This document shows positions 1 to 6,846 of a stretch of DNA of 15,242 bases, piece after piece (the stretch's first letter is position 1; each line of letters opens with the position of its first letter). Under the pieces are notes generated by a model. It was not told where the DNA came from. It searched no databases and saw only the letters and a list, made by a program, of their open reading frames with translations. The DNA is taken from positions 1 through 15,242 of the forward strand of contig CALIDR010000332.1 of the NCBI GenBank assembly GCA_938022295.1. Reading direction: 5' to 3'. The position numbers were made by a program, and so were the translations under genes. This DNA comes from an uncultured Burkholderiaceae bacterium. Its GTDB lineage: Bacteria > Pseudomonadota > Gammaproteobacteria > Burkholderiales > Burkholderiaceae_C.

Positions 1-300
1 CCGGCGCGTGAGCATCTTCATCAGCCGGGTGATGATGGTGTGCAGCAACGCGTGCAGTTCGTCGTCGGTGGGCGCACCCACCTCGACGAAGGCTGGCGCG
101 CCGTCGCCGCCGCACCGGTATACGCCGTCCAGCACCAGGCCGTGCAGGTGGATGTTGAGGTTGGCGGCCGACCCGAAGCGCTGGATCAGCGTGACGGCGC
201 CGCCCTGGCCTTCGTCGGCCCTCAGCCCCGCGCGGGCCAGCAGGTGGTGCGTGACCACACGCTGCACCACCTGCAGCACGGGCGTGACCAGCTCGACTTC
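1..300 (-). mobile_element. Internal fragment of an IS91-family (Y2/HUH) transposase, cut by the left window edge
   Basis: The minus-strand frame read from about position 300 down to 1 is fully open and gives an unmistakable IS91-type stretch: a VLQVVQRVVT segment, then GGAVTLIQRFGSAANLNIHL, then HGLVLDGVYR, then PTDDELHALLHTIITRLMKM. The His-Leu-His triad (around 127-135) matches the HUH metal-binding motif of rolling-circle transposases. Family members usually have HLHCLVLDG; here the Cys is Gly. The N-terminal third of the transposase is missing, and the C-terminus, where the catalytic tyrosine(s) would be, lies beyond the window. The fragment is joined in frame to an acetaldehyde dehydrogenase gene near 285-305. 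An internal piece rather than an IS terminus sits at the join, so this is probably a deletion or recombination product, not a clean insertion. The family call is confident; the exact left junction is approximate. Confidence 0.82.
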
Positions 301-738
301 CTGCGCCCGGCTGACGGCGTAGACCATCGGAATCGTCGCCTGGCCGCCGCAGGTGACTATGTTGACGTTCATCTCGCGCCGGGCCACGTGCTTGGCCAGG
401 TTCACCGGCGGCACGCAGTACGGGCCGATGGCCGCGGGCGTGAGGTCGATCATCATCGCGCCCTGCGCGTTGACCTTGCGCGAGTTCTCCTTGTGCACGT
501 AGGCGCTTGTGGCGTCGAAGACGATCTGCACGCCGTCGGACTTCATGTGCGGCACGAGCCCGTCGACGCCCTCGGCGGTGGTCTTGATGCCTATCTCGCG
601 GGCGCGCTTCAGGCCGTCGCTGTCGGTGTCGATGCCGACCATTCACACCGGCTCGAGCACCGGGCTGCGCATGAGCTTGGCGAGCAGGTCAGTGCCGATG
701 TTGCCCGGGCCGATCAGGGCGCAGCCGATCTTCTTCAT
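301..738 (-). pseudogene. dmpF: Acetaldehyde dehydrogenase (acylating), N-terminal half only, nonsense-mutated
   Basis: This family (DmpF/MhpF/NbaJ) oxidises acetaldehyde to acetyl-CoA with NAD+ and CoA, the last step of meta-cleavage pathways. The start ATG at 738-736 opens a product beginning MKKIGCALIGPGNIGTDLLA, which holds the Rossmann GxGNIGTD motif. It continues through DSDGLKRAREIGIKTTAEGV, DATSAYVHKENSRK and TPAAIGPYCVPPVNLAKHV to TCGGQATIPMVYAVSR, whose Cys is the expected catalytic thiol. Two lesions are visible. Codon 32 (645-643) is TGA where the family has Trp (EPVWMVGID in relatives), so translation should stop after 31 residues. Homology also ends after AVSRAQ near 300, where IS91 transposase sequence takes over in frame; a full protein is about 310 residues. 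The gene starts 13 bp after the hydratase stop and was evidently the operon's next gene. It is almost certainly non-functional. Confidence 0.87.
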
Positions 739-751
739 GGGGTTCTTGGGA

Positions 752-1533
752 TCAGTGGAAGCGGACCGAGCAGTTGCACAGGCCGCCGATGGAGACGCGG
801 AAGTGGTCGTCCTTGGCGGCGGGAAACATGGCAGCGAGGGCACCCGAGAGCACGACTTCGCCTGCCTTCAAGCCAATCCCCATGCGCCCGAGCGTGTTGG
901 CGAGTCAGGCGACGGCTTTGACCGGCGGCCGAGCGCGGCAGCGCCGGCGCCGGTGGCGACGATCTCGCCGTTCTTCTCGAGCGGCATGCCGCAGGTCGAT
1001 AAGTCGATGTGCCGTGGGTCGACGGCGCGGTCGCCGAGGAAAAACACGCCGCACGAGGCGTTGTCGGCCACCGTGTCCTGGATCCGGATCTTCCAGTCGC
1101 GGATGCGCGAGTCGACGATCTCGAAGCAGGGCATCACGCATTCGGTTGCGGCGATCACGTCGGCGTTGCCGACACCCGGCCCCATCAGGTCGCGCTTCAG
1201 GACGAAGGCGATCTCGCCCTCGGCCTTGGGCTGGATCAGCGTGGCCGTATCGATGGCTTCGCCGTCGCTCACGATCGTCGTGTCGGTGAGCATGCCGAAG
1301 TCGGGTTGATACACGCCGAGCATGTTCATCACCGCGCGCGAGGTGACGCCGATCTTCTTGCCGACGATGCGCTCGCCGTCCTGCTGGCGGCGGGCGAGGA
1401 TGCGCTGCTGGGTGCGGTAGGCGTCCGCAATCGCGATGTCGGCGTGGCGATTGGTCAGCGGCTCCACCGCCGCGCGCTCGCGCAGCGCGGTGTAGAGCTC
1501 GTCGCCGAGGCGGTGGATGAGCGCGTCGTTCAT
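752..1533 (-). pseudogene. dmpE: 2-Oxopent-4-enoate (2-keto-4-pentenoate) hydratase, frameshifted and nonsense-mutated
   Basis: The intact family enzyme (DmpE/MhpD) adds water to 2-oxopent-4-enoate to give 4-hydroxy-2-oxovalerate, using a divalent metal. The product starts MNDALIHRLGDELYTALRER at 1533, preceded by AAGGAG/GAGGAA. It carries the hydratase-type signatures KKIGVTSRAVMNMLGVYQPD, PKAEGEIAFVLKRDLMGPG, CVMPCFEIVDSRIRDWKIRI and DTVADNASCG. These fit DmpE better than the paralogous oxalocrotonate decarboxylase DmpH. Near 922-928 one C is missing (relatives read ALGxPVxAVAWLANTLG), so the original frame runs off to a stop at 868. In the restored frame the Trp codon is TGA (907-905). Downstream of it the sequence is otherwise good: LANTLGRMGIGLKAGEVVLS and a C-terminus ending CSVRFH with TGA at 754-752. 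The span is 782 nt, one base short of 261 codons, the normal family length. Two independent lesions make it a pseudogene unless there is sequencing error. Confidence 0.9.
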
Positions 1534-1552
1534 CGTTCCTCGCTCCTTCGGT

Positions 1553-2923
1553 TCACGTGCGCTGTGGCGCTGTCGCAGGGGCATAGCCCAGCGGAGCCGG
1601 CAGGAGTTCGAGGATGCGGCGCACGAGCATGTCGCCGCCCTGGCCATGGCCGTCCAGTACCAGCGGGTCAGGGCGCTGACTGAACTTCTCTTCGATCACC
1701 GCCCACTCCGCCGCGCTGAGTGCGCGGCGGGCGATGGGCATGAGCTCGTCCTCCTCCACGCGCAAGTGCTCGCGGTAGCGGTCGACGAAAGTGCGCGCCA
1801 GTGATCCGAAGCTGCGCCGTTGCTCGGCCTGGCCTTGTTCGGCGCGGCCGAGTTCCGCCTGCAACTCTTGCAACGCCTGCGTCCCACGACGGTGCTGCTG
1901 GCTCAGGCGCTCGAGTATCGCGTCGGCTTCGCCGGTGCGCGCCCGAATGGCCGGGAAGAGAAAGTCTTCTTCCTTAGGATGATGGTGCTGCTCGGGAAAC
2001 AGATCCAGGTAGTGCAGGATGGCGTGCAGCGGCCGCGCGTCGAAGTCGCGCCCGTCCTCGGCCATGCCGCGCAGCATGTGCGAGAAGGTGTCGAGCACGG
2101 CCGTGATGGTCCGATGTTCGCGGTACAGGCTGTCGAGCAAGGTCGGCCCCGTGGCTTGCTCGTCGGGCATGGGTGCCGCCGGCGCGGTCGCAGGCGCCTG
2201 GGCGCCGTGCCCGTCCACCGACAAGTAGCGTTGCAGCGCGCTCTTGTCGCCGCGCAACGCCTCGGAATTGCCCGCCCAGACGACCTTACCCTTCTCGACG
2301 ACATGGTGGCGGTTCGCGAGCTTGAGCAGCGGCACCAGGTTCTTGTCGACGATCAGGATGGCCGTGCCCTCCGACTGGATCTGCGCCAGCGCGTTCCAGA
2401 TCTCGTTGCGGATCAAGGGTGAGAGGCCCTCCGTGGCCTCGTCGAGGATCAGCAACTCGGGGTTGGTCATCAATGCGCGGCCGATTGCCAGCATCTGCTG
2501 TTCGCCGCCCGAGAGCTGGTTGCCGAAGTTGCGGCCGCGCTCGGCGAGTCGGGGGAACAGGGCGTGCACGCGCTCCAGCGTCCAGGGATGGGCGGTCGCG
2601 CGGCGCAGCGCGGCGGTGGCGACCAGGTTCTCGCGCACCGTCAGGTTCGGGAAGACCTGCCGCCCCTCGGGCACCAGGCCGATACCCAGCCGCGCGATCT
2701 GGTGCGGCGCCCGCCCGGCGAGGGACTGTCCCTTCCAGAGCAACTCGCCGCGCATGGGCACGATCAGGCCGAGAATGCTCTTGAGGGTGGTGGTCTTGCC
2801 CATGCCGTTGCGGCCGAGCAGGGTCGCGCATTGACCCGGCTGCACTTCGAGGTCGATGCCGAACAGCACCTGGCTGCGGCCATATCCGGCCTCCAGGCCT
2901 TTGACTTCGAGCAGCGCGGACAT
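1553..2923 (-). CDS. livF: LivF-type ABC transporter ATPase fused to a C-terminal hemerythrin-like (HHE) domain
   Basis: Residues 1-237 are a complete LivF nucleotide-binding domain: Walker A GRNGMGKT (37-44), signature LSGGE (137-141), Walker B LLILDE (157-162), and a D-loop region EATEGLSP. The usual H-loop position reads VDKN; LivF proteins often have EQN there, so lack of His is not by itself a defect. A Pro/Ala-rich linker (about 238-260) leads to a hemerythrin-like four-helix domain (about 262-418). Candidate iron ligands are H270 (YREH), H315 and E319 (HHHPKEE), H344 (SQQH), and H386 and E390 (HLRVEEDE). LivF alone is about 235 residues, so the 456-residue length is explained by the fusion, with no stop or frameshift at the joint. 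The start ATG overlaps the livG stop by one base (TGATG). LivF powers import with LivG, LivH and LivM. The role of the hemerythrin domain is unknown; O2, iron or redox sensing is inference. Confidence 0.93.
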   Translation of the reverse strand: MSALLEVKGLEAGYGRSQVLFGIDLEVQPGQCATLLGRNGMGKTTTLKSILGLIVPMRGELLWKGQSLAGRAPHQIARLGIGLVPEGRQVFPNLTVRENLVATAALRRATAHPWTLERVHALFPRLAERGRNFGNQLSGGEQQMLAIGRALMTNPELLILDEATEGLSPLIRNEIWNALAQIQSEGTAILIVDKNLVPLLKLANRHHVVEKGKVVWAGNSEALRGDKSALQRYLSVDGHGAQAPATAPAAPMPDEQATGPTLLDSLYREHRTITAVLDTFSHMLRGMAEDGRDFDARPLHAILHYLDLFPEQHHHPKEEDFLFPAIRARTGEADAILERLSQQHRRGTQALQELQAELGRAEQGQAEQRRSFGSLARTFVDRYREHLRVEEDELMPIARRALSAAEWAVIEEKFSQRPDPLVLDGHGQGGDMLVRRILELLPAPLGYAPATAPQRT

Positions 2924-3684
2924 CAGGCCAACTCCTCATCGCCCAGGTAGGCCTCGCGCACCGCCGCGCTGGCGCGCACCTCGGCCGGGCTGCCGCGAAA
3001 GACCACCTTGCCATAGACCAGCACGCTGCAGATCGTGGCGAGCGAGAACACGGCGTGCATGTCGTGCTCCACCAGCAGGATCGCATAGCGCTCCTTGATG
3101 GCCAGCAGCGCGGTGATCATCTCCTGCGTCTCGGCCGGGCCCAAGCCGGCCATGGGCTCGTCGAGCAGCAGCACCTGGGGGTCGATGGCCAGCGTCATCG
3201 CCAGTTCGAGCTGGCGTTGCTGGCCGTAGGAAAGCAGGCCCGCGGCACGTCCGCGCTGCGCGAGCAGGCCCGCCTGGCTCAGGCATTGCTCGGCGGGTTC
3301 GACCAGCTTGCGCTGGGCAATCGCTGGCTCCCAGAAGCGAAAGTTGTGACCGCGCACCGATTGGATGGCCAGCAGCACGTTCTCGAGCACGCTGAATTCC
3401 GGCAGAATCGAAGTGACTTGGTAGGAGCGCCCCAGCCCCGCCTGGGCGCGCGCGGCGACGGTCCAGTTCGTGACGTCGCGGCCGGCGAGTTCCACGCGGC
3501 CCTCGTCGCTGCGCACTTCGCCCACGATTTGGTTGATCAGCGTGGTCTTCCCCGCGCCGTTCGGGCCGATGACGGCATGCACCTCGCCACGCGCGATCGA
3601 CAGGTCCACATGGTCGGTTACCAGCAGGCCGCCGTAGCGCTTGACCAGGCCGCGCAGCGCGAGCAGGGTCTCGCCGGCCTTCAT
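2923..3684 (-). CDS. livG: LivG-type ABC transporter ATP-binding protein
   Basis: This is the second ATPase of the HAAT (branched-chain amino acid-type) importer, acting at the inner face of the membrane as partner of LivF. The 253-residue product shows Walker A GPNGAGKT (40-47), the Q-loop in GRSYQVTSILPEFSVLENV, the LivG-style signature LSYGQQRQLE (151-160), Walker B VLLLDEP (171-177) and the H-loop VEHDM (His207). The frame stays open upstream for 17 more codons, but the start at 3684 is chosen because its ATG overlaps the livM stop as ATGA, standard translational coupling, and because it gives the usual family N-terminus. The C-terminus ends right at the livF start (TGATG). Liv-type importers carry amino acids, amides, urea and aromatic acids. 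The substrate here cannot be read from the ATPase; the operon context points to an aromatic pathway intermediate or precursor. Confidence 0.95.
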   Translation of the reverse strand: MKAGETLLALRGLVKRYGGLLVTDHVDLSIARGEVHAVIGPNGAGKTTLINQIVGEVRSDEGRVELAGRDVTNWTVAARAQAGLGRSYQVTSILPEFSVLENVLLAIQSVRGHNFRFWEPAIAQRKLVEPAEQCLSQAGLLAQRGRAAGLLSYGQQRQLELAMTLAIDPQVLLLDEPMAGLGPAETQEMITALLAIKERYAILLVEHDMHAVFSLATICSVLVYGKVVFRGSPAEVRASAAVREAYLGDEELA

Positions 3685-4664
3685 GTGGTTCCAGCCCCCT
3701 CGTCGGCTGCGCCTGAGCGCGGAAGCAGCCCCCACAGGCCGCGCCGCAAAAGCAGCACGACGAGCACGATGATCGGGCCGAACACGATCATCCAGTTTTC
3801 GGTGATGGCCTTGAGAACATCCTCGACGATCAGCAGCGCGATGGCGCCGGCGATCGGGCCTGCCACCGTGCCCACACCACCGAGCACGACCATCACGATC
3901 AGCTCGCCCGAGACCGTCCAGGCCAGATAGGCCGGCGAGACGAAGCCGGTCAGGTTGGCGAGGAAGAAGCCGGCCACGGCGCAGACCTGGGCCGAGAGTA
4001 CATAGGCCACTAGCCGGTAGGGCAGCGGCGCCGTGCCCACAGCCTTGACGCGGCGCTCGTTGATGCGCGTGGCCCGCAGCACCAGGCCGAAGCGCGAGTG
4101 TACGAGCCGGTGCGCGCCGAAGGTGGCCGCTGCCAGCACAAGCAGCAGCGAGTAGTACAGCGCGACGCGATTGCCGGTGAGGGGGCCGAAGTAGCTTGGC
4201 TGCGGCAAGGACATGCCTTCGTCGCCGCCATAGACCTTGAGACTGACGAAGACGAAGTAGGACAGTTGGGCGAAAGCCAGCGTGATCATGATGAAGGCGA
4301 TGCCCTGCGTGCGCAGCGAGATCCAGCCGACCAGCGTCGATACCAAGCCGACCGCGACGAGCAGGATCAGCAGTTGCAGCCAGCCGTTGTGCCAGCCGGC
4401 CGCACCCGAGATCAGCACGGCGTAGGCGCCCAGGCCGATGTACATCGCGTGGCCCATGCTGACCATGCCGCCGAAACCGAGGGCGATGTTCAGACCGAGC
4501 GCGGCCAGGGCAAACACCAGCATGCGGCTGGCCAGGGTGATGGCGTAGCTGTCCGCGGCCAGCGTCGCGTACAGCGGCACGGCCGCGCCGAGCAGGAAAA
4601 GCGCGCCAACCGCGAGACCCTGCGCCGTGACGGGGCCGACGCGCGACGATCTGGCGGAGCTCAC
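3681..4664 (-). CDS. livM: LivM-type ABC transporter permease
   Basis: This is an integral-membrane permease of the HAAT importer and forms the translocation path with LivH. The 327-residue product has a short basic N-terminus (MSSARSSRVG), then about nine to ten hydrophobic segments. These include ones around ALFLLGAAVPLYATLA, MLVFALAALGLNIALGFGG, LLILLVAVGLVSTLVGW and LIVMVVLGGVGTVAGPIAG. The family motif GLNIALGFGGMVSMGHAMYI and the cytoplasmic coupling region around FGLVLRATRINERRVKAVG are present. The start codon is GTG (4664-4662), overlapping the livH stop as GTGA, and the stop overlaps the livG ATG. These two couplings make the boundaries firm. Length is normal for LivM, and no lesion is visible. 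Confidence 0.94.
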   Translation of the reverse strand: MSSARSSRVGPVTAQGLAVGALFLLGAAVPLYATLAADSYAITLASRMLVFALAALGLNIALGFGGMVSMGHAMYIGLGAYAVLISGAAGWHNGWLQLLILLVAVGLVSTLVGWISLRTQGIAFIMITLAFAQLSYFVFVSLKVYGGDEGMSLPQPSYFGPLTGNRVALYYSLLLVLAAATFGAHRLVHSRFGLVLRATRINERRVKAVGTAPLPYRLVAYVLSAQVCAVAGFFLANLTGFVSPAYLAWTVSGELIVMVVLGGVGTVAGPIAGAIALLIVEDVLKAITENWMIVFGPIIVLVVLLLRRGLWGLLPRSGAADEGAGTT

Positions 4665-5581
4665 GAATGCTTCACCGGAAACAGGCCTTCAGGCTTGAAA
4701 GCAAGCACGGAGGCCATCAGCACGTAGGCCGCGACGGATGCCAGCGCTGGCCCCGCCGCGGCGGCCAGCGGCGGCTCGAGCACCAGGTACAGCGCCCCTG
4801 GCAGCACGCCGCGGCCCAGCGTGTCGACGATGCCGACGATCAGCGCACCGAACAGGGCGCCGCGGATCGAGCCGATGCCGCCGACGACGATCACCACCAG
4901 CGTCAGGATCAGCACCGGCTCGCCCATCCCGGGCTGAATCGAAAGGATCGGGCCGACCATCGCCCCGGCGAGCCCGGCGAGCGCGGCGCCGAGAGCGAAT
5001 ATGAAGCTGGTCAACCAGCCAATGTTGACGCCCAGGGCCGAGACCATGTCACGGTTGCTCGCACCGGCACGAATCAGCATGCCCACGCGGGTGCGGTCGA
5101 TGAGGATGTGCAGGCCGAGTGCCACCGCCAGCCCGGCGACGATGATGGCGCCGCGGTAGGCTGGATAGCTAAACCCCAGGAACTGGACCGGCTGCGACAG
5201 AGCTGCGGGTGTGTCCATGTACAGCGGCGCACTGCCGAAGATCATGCGCACGGCCTCGTTGGCGAACAGTACGACGCCGAAGGTGGCCAGCACCTGGTCC
5301 AGATGGTCGCGCCGGTGCAGGGCGGAGAAGGCCAGCCGGTCGAGGATGAGGGCGAGGATGAACAGGCCCCCGGTACCCACCACGAGCGCCAGCACGAAGG
5401 ACTCGGTGCGGCCGTAGGTGATGGCTGCCAGGTAGGCACCGACCATGTACAGCGAACCGTGCGCCAGGTTGATGAAGCTCATGATGCCGAAGACCAGCGT
5501 CAGCCCGGCCGCCATCAGGAACAGCAGCAGGCCGAACTGCACGCCGTTGAGCAGCTGTGTCAGCAGAAGTTCGGGGCTCAT
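4661..5581 (-). CDS. livH: LivH-type ABC transporter permease
   Basis: This is the first permease of the importer. The 306-residue product starts MSPELLLTQLLNGVQFGLLL and shows the LivH hallmark GLTLVFGIMSFINLAHGSLY. Repeated membrane segments follow, for example LALVVGTGGLFILALIL, AIIVAGLAVALGLHIL and LILTLVVIVVGGIGSIRGAL. The coupling-helix region RTRVGMLIRAGASNRDMVSA is typical of the family. The ATG at 5581 lies 45 bp after the binding-protein stop, which is usual for Liv operons where the binding protein is made in excess. The stop TGA overlaps the livM GTG. Nothing is missing, so the permease pair looks functional. Confidence 0.94.
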   Translation of the reverse strand: MSPELLLTQLLNGVQFGLLLFLMAAGLTLVFGIMSFINLAHGSLYMVGAYLAAITYGRTESFVLALVVGTGGLFILALILDRLAFSALHRRDHLDQVLATFGVVLFANEAVRMIFGSAPLYMDTPAALSQPVQFLGFSYPAYRGAIIVAGLAVALGLHILIDRTRVGMLIRAGASNRDMVSALGVNIGWLTSFIFALGAALAGLAGAMVGPILSIQPGMGEPVLILTLVVIVVGGIGSIRGALFGALIVGIVDTLGRGVLPGALYLVLEPPLAAAAGPALASVAAYVLMASVLAFKPEGLFPVKHS

Positions 5582-5626
5582 CGCGGATCGCTCGTCACCA
5601 ACTTCGGACGGGTTGAGTGCCGCGGC

Positions 5627-6796
5627 TCACTTCAACGGACACTGGCCGGCGTAGGCGTCCGTCAGGCCGGGCAGCGGCGTGGCGACCTTCTTCAGCGTGG
5701 CCCGGCCCTGCTCGTCCTTGACGACCTGGAACACGTGCTGATCTTGCAGCGGAAAGCCATTCGTGTTGAAGCGGAAGCCCGGGCGCACCGACGGGAAGTC
5801 GGCAGCCTTCAAGGCCGCGCGCAGCGCCACCTTGTCGCCCACCGAGCCCTTGGTCTTGGCCAGCGCGCTGTCGATCAGCAGTGCTGCGTCGTAGGCCTGG
5901 GCCGCGTATTGCGAGGGGATGCGCTTGTACTTTGCCTCGAAGGCCTTGACGAAGGCGACGTTCGTCGGGCTCGGGAGGTCCGGGCCCCAGGCGGCGCCGG
6001 CGTAGACGCCCAGGGCCGCGTCCTTGATCGCAGGCAGCGTCGTGCCGTCGACCGTGCTCACGGTGAGCAGAGGCACCTTGTCGACCAGGCCCGCCTGGCT
6101 CATCTGCTTGATGAAGTTGACCCCCATGCCGCCCGGAAAGAAGGCAAAGACCGCGTCCGGCTGCAGGGCCTGCAACTGGGCGAGCTCGGCCGAGTAGTCG
6201 GGCTGGTTGAGCTGGGAATAGACCTCGGCCACCACCGTGCCCTTGAAGTAGCGCTTGAAGCCCAGCACCTGGTCCTTGCCGGACTGGTAGTTGGGCGCCA
6301 TCAACATCAGCCGCTTGAAGCCGCGGTCGGTGGCGTAGCGGCCCAGCACCTCAGCCTGGTTGTCGTTCTGAAAGGAAGTGAAGAAGAAGTTGGCGCTGCA
6401 ATCCTTGCCCGCGAGCGGCGCCGGGCCGGCATTGGAGCCGACGAAGATCGTGTTCGCCGCGGCCATCGGCTTGGCCACCGCCATCATCACGTTGGAGAAG
6501 GTGACGCCGGTCACGATGTCGACCTTGTCCTTCTCGATGAGCTTCTGCACGAGCTGCACGCCCAGATCCGGCTTGAGCTGATCGTCCTCCTTGAAGACCT
6601 TGACCGGCACGCCGCCGAGCTTGCCGCCGCGCTGCTCGAGCGCGAGCATGAAGCCGTCGTACTGGTCCTGGCCGAGCGCCGCCGCGGGGCCGGACAGGGT
6701 GGCCAAGAAGCCGAGCTTGAGCTCGTCGGCGCGGGCGGCAGCGGCCGATGCGCATAGCGCGGCGCACACCATGGCGATTCGCAGTTTGGTCTTCAT
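5627..6796 (-). CDS. Periplasmic substrate-binding protein of the Liv-type ABC importer
   Basis: This is the solute receptor of the importer (Peripla_BP_6 / LivK-like), 389 residues. The N-terminus MKTKLRIAMVCAALCASAAA then ARA forms a signal peptide with likely cleavage after ARA at residue 23, before DELKLGFLATLSGPAAALGQ. That last stretch is the classic first strand and ligand loop of the fold. Other family-typical parts are KVFKEDDQLKPDLGVQLVQK, DIVTGVTFSNVMMAVAKP, FVGSNAGPAPLAGKDCSANF, MLMAPNYQSGKDQVLGFKR and PSQYAAQAYDAALLIDSALA. The frame is open well upstream to 7285, but the start at 6796 is fixed by the signal peptide and a GGAGA just upstream. Receptors like this with an aromatic-degradation operon often bind benzoate- or amide-type ligands. 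The ligand here is not determinable; 3-hydroxyanthranilate, anthranilate, 2-nitrobenzoate or kynurenine-type compounds are inferences from context. Confidence 0.93.
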   Translation of the reverse strand: MKTKLRIAMVCAALCASAAAARADELKLGFLATLSGPAAALGQDQYDGFMLALEQRGGKLGGVPVKVFKEDDQLKPDLGVQLVQKLIEKDKVDIVTGVTFSNVMMAVAKPMAAANTIFVGSNAGPAPLAGKDCSANFFFTSFQNDNQAEVLGRYATDRGFKRLMLMAPNYQSGKDQVLGFKRYFKGTVVAEVYSQLNQPDYSAELAQLQALQPDAVFAFFPGGMGVNFIKQMSQAGLVDKVPLLTVSTVDGTTLPAIKDAALGVYAGAAWGPDLPSPTNVAFVKAFEAKYKRIPSQYAAQAYDAALLIDSALAKTKGSVGDKVALRAALKAADFPSVRPGFRFNTNGFPLQDQHVFQVVKDEQGRATLKKVATPLPGLTDAYAGQCPLK

Positions 6797-6846
6797 GCGG
6801 GTCTCCGTTTCTGGATGGTCGGTGGTTGGCGGGCGCAGGCAGGAAT

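Noticed and set aside
643..907. TGA read as Trp or selenocysteine in the two operon-tail genes
   Set aside because: Most intact neighbours use TGA as their stop, no selenocysteine element is evident, and the hydratase also has a frameshift, so pseudogene decay is simpler.
752..1533. Assignment as 4-oxalocrotonate decarboxylase (paralogous family)
   Set aside because: Segments such as GKKIGVTSRAVMNMLGVYQP and CFEIVDSRIRDWKIRIQDT match the hydratase DmpE, not the DmpH pattern.
2168..2170. Internal ATG at residue 252 as the start of a separate hemerythrin gene
   Set aside because: No ribosome-binding sequence precedes it, and the frame is continuous with LivF through a linker-like segment, so a single fused protein is the better reading.
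4667..6757. A 696-codon open frame on the plus strand opposite the importer genes, and several similar long plus-strand frames (40-921, 6748-8217, 9100-10422, 13654-14937)
   Set aside because: They are antisense shadows of well-recognised minus-strand genes in very GC-rich DNA; their translations are low-complexity Arg/Gly/His/Ala-rich strings without family motifs.
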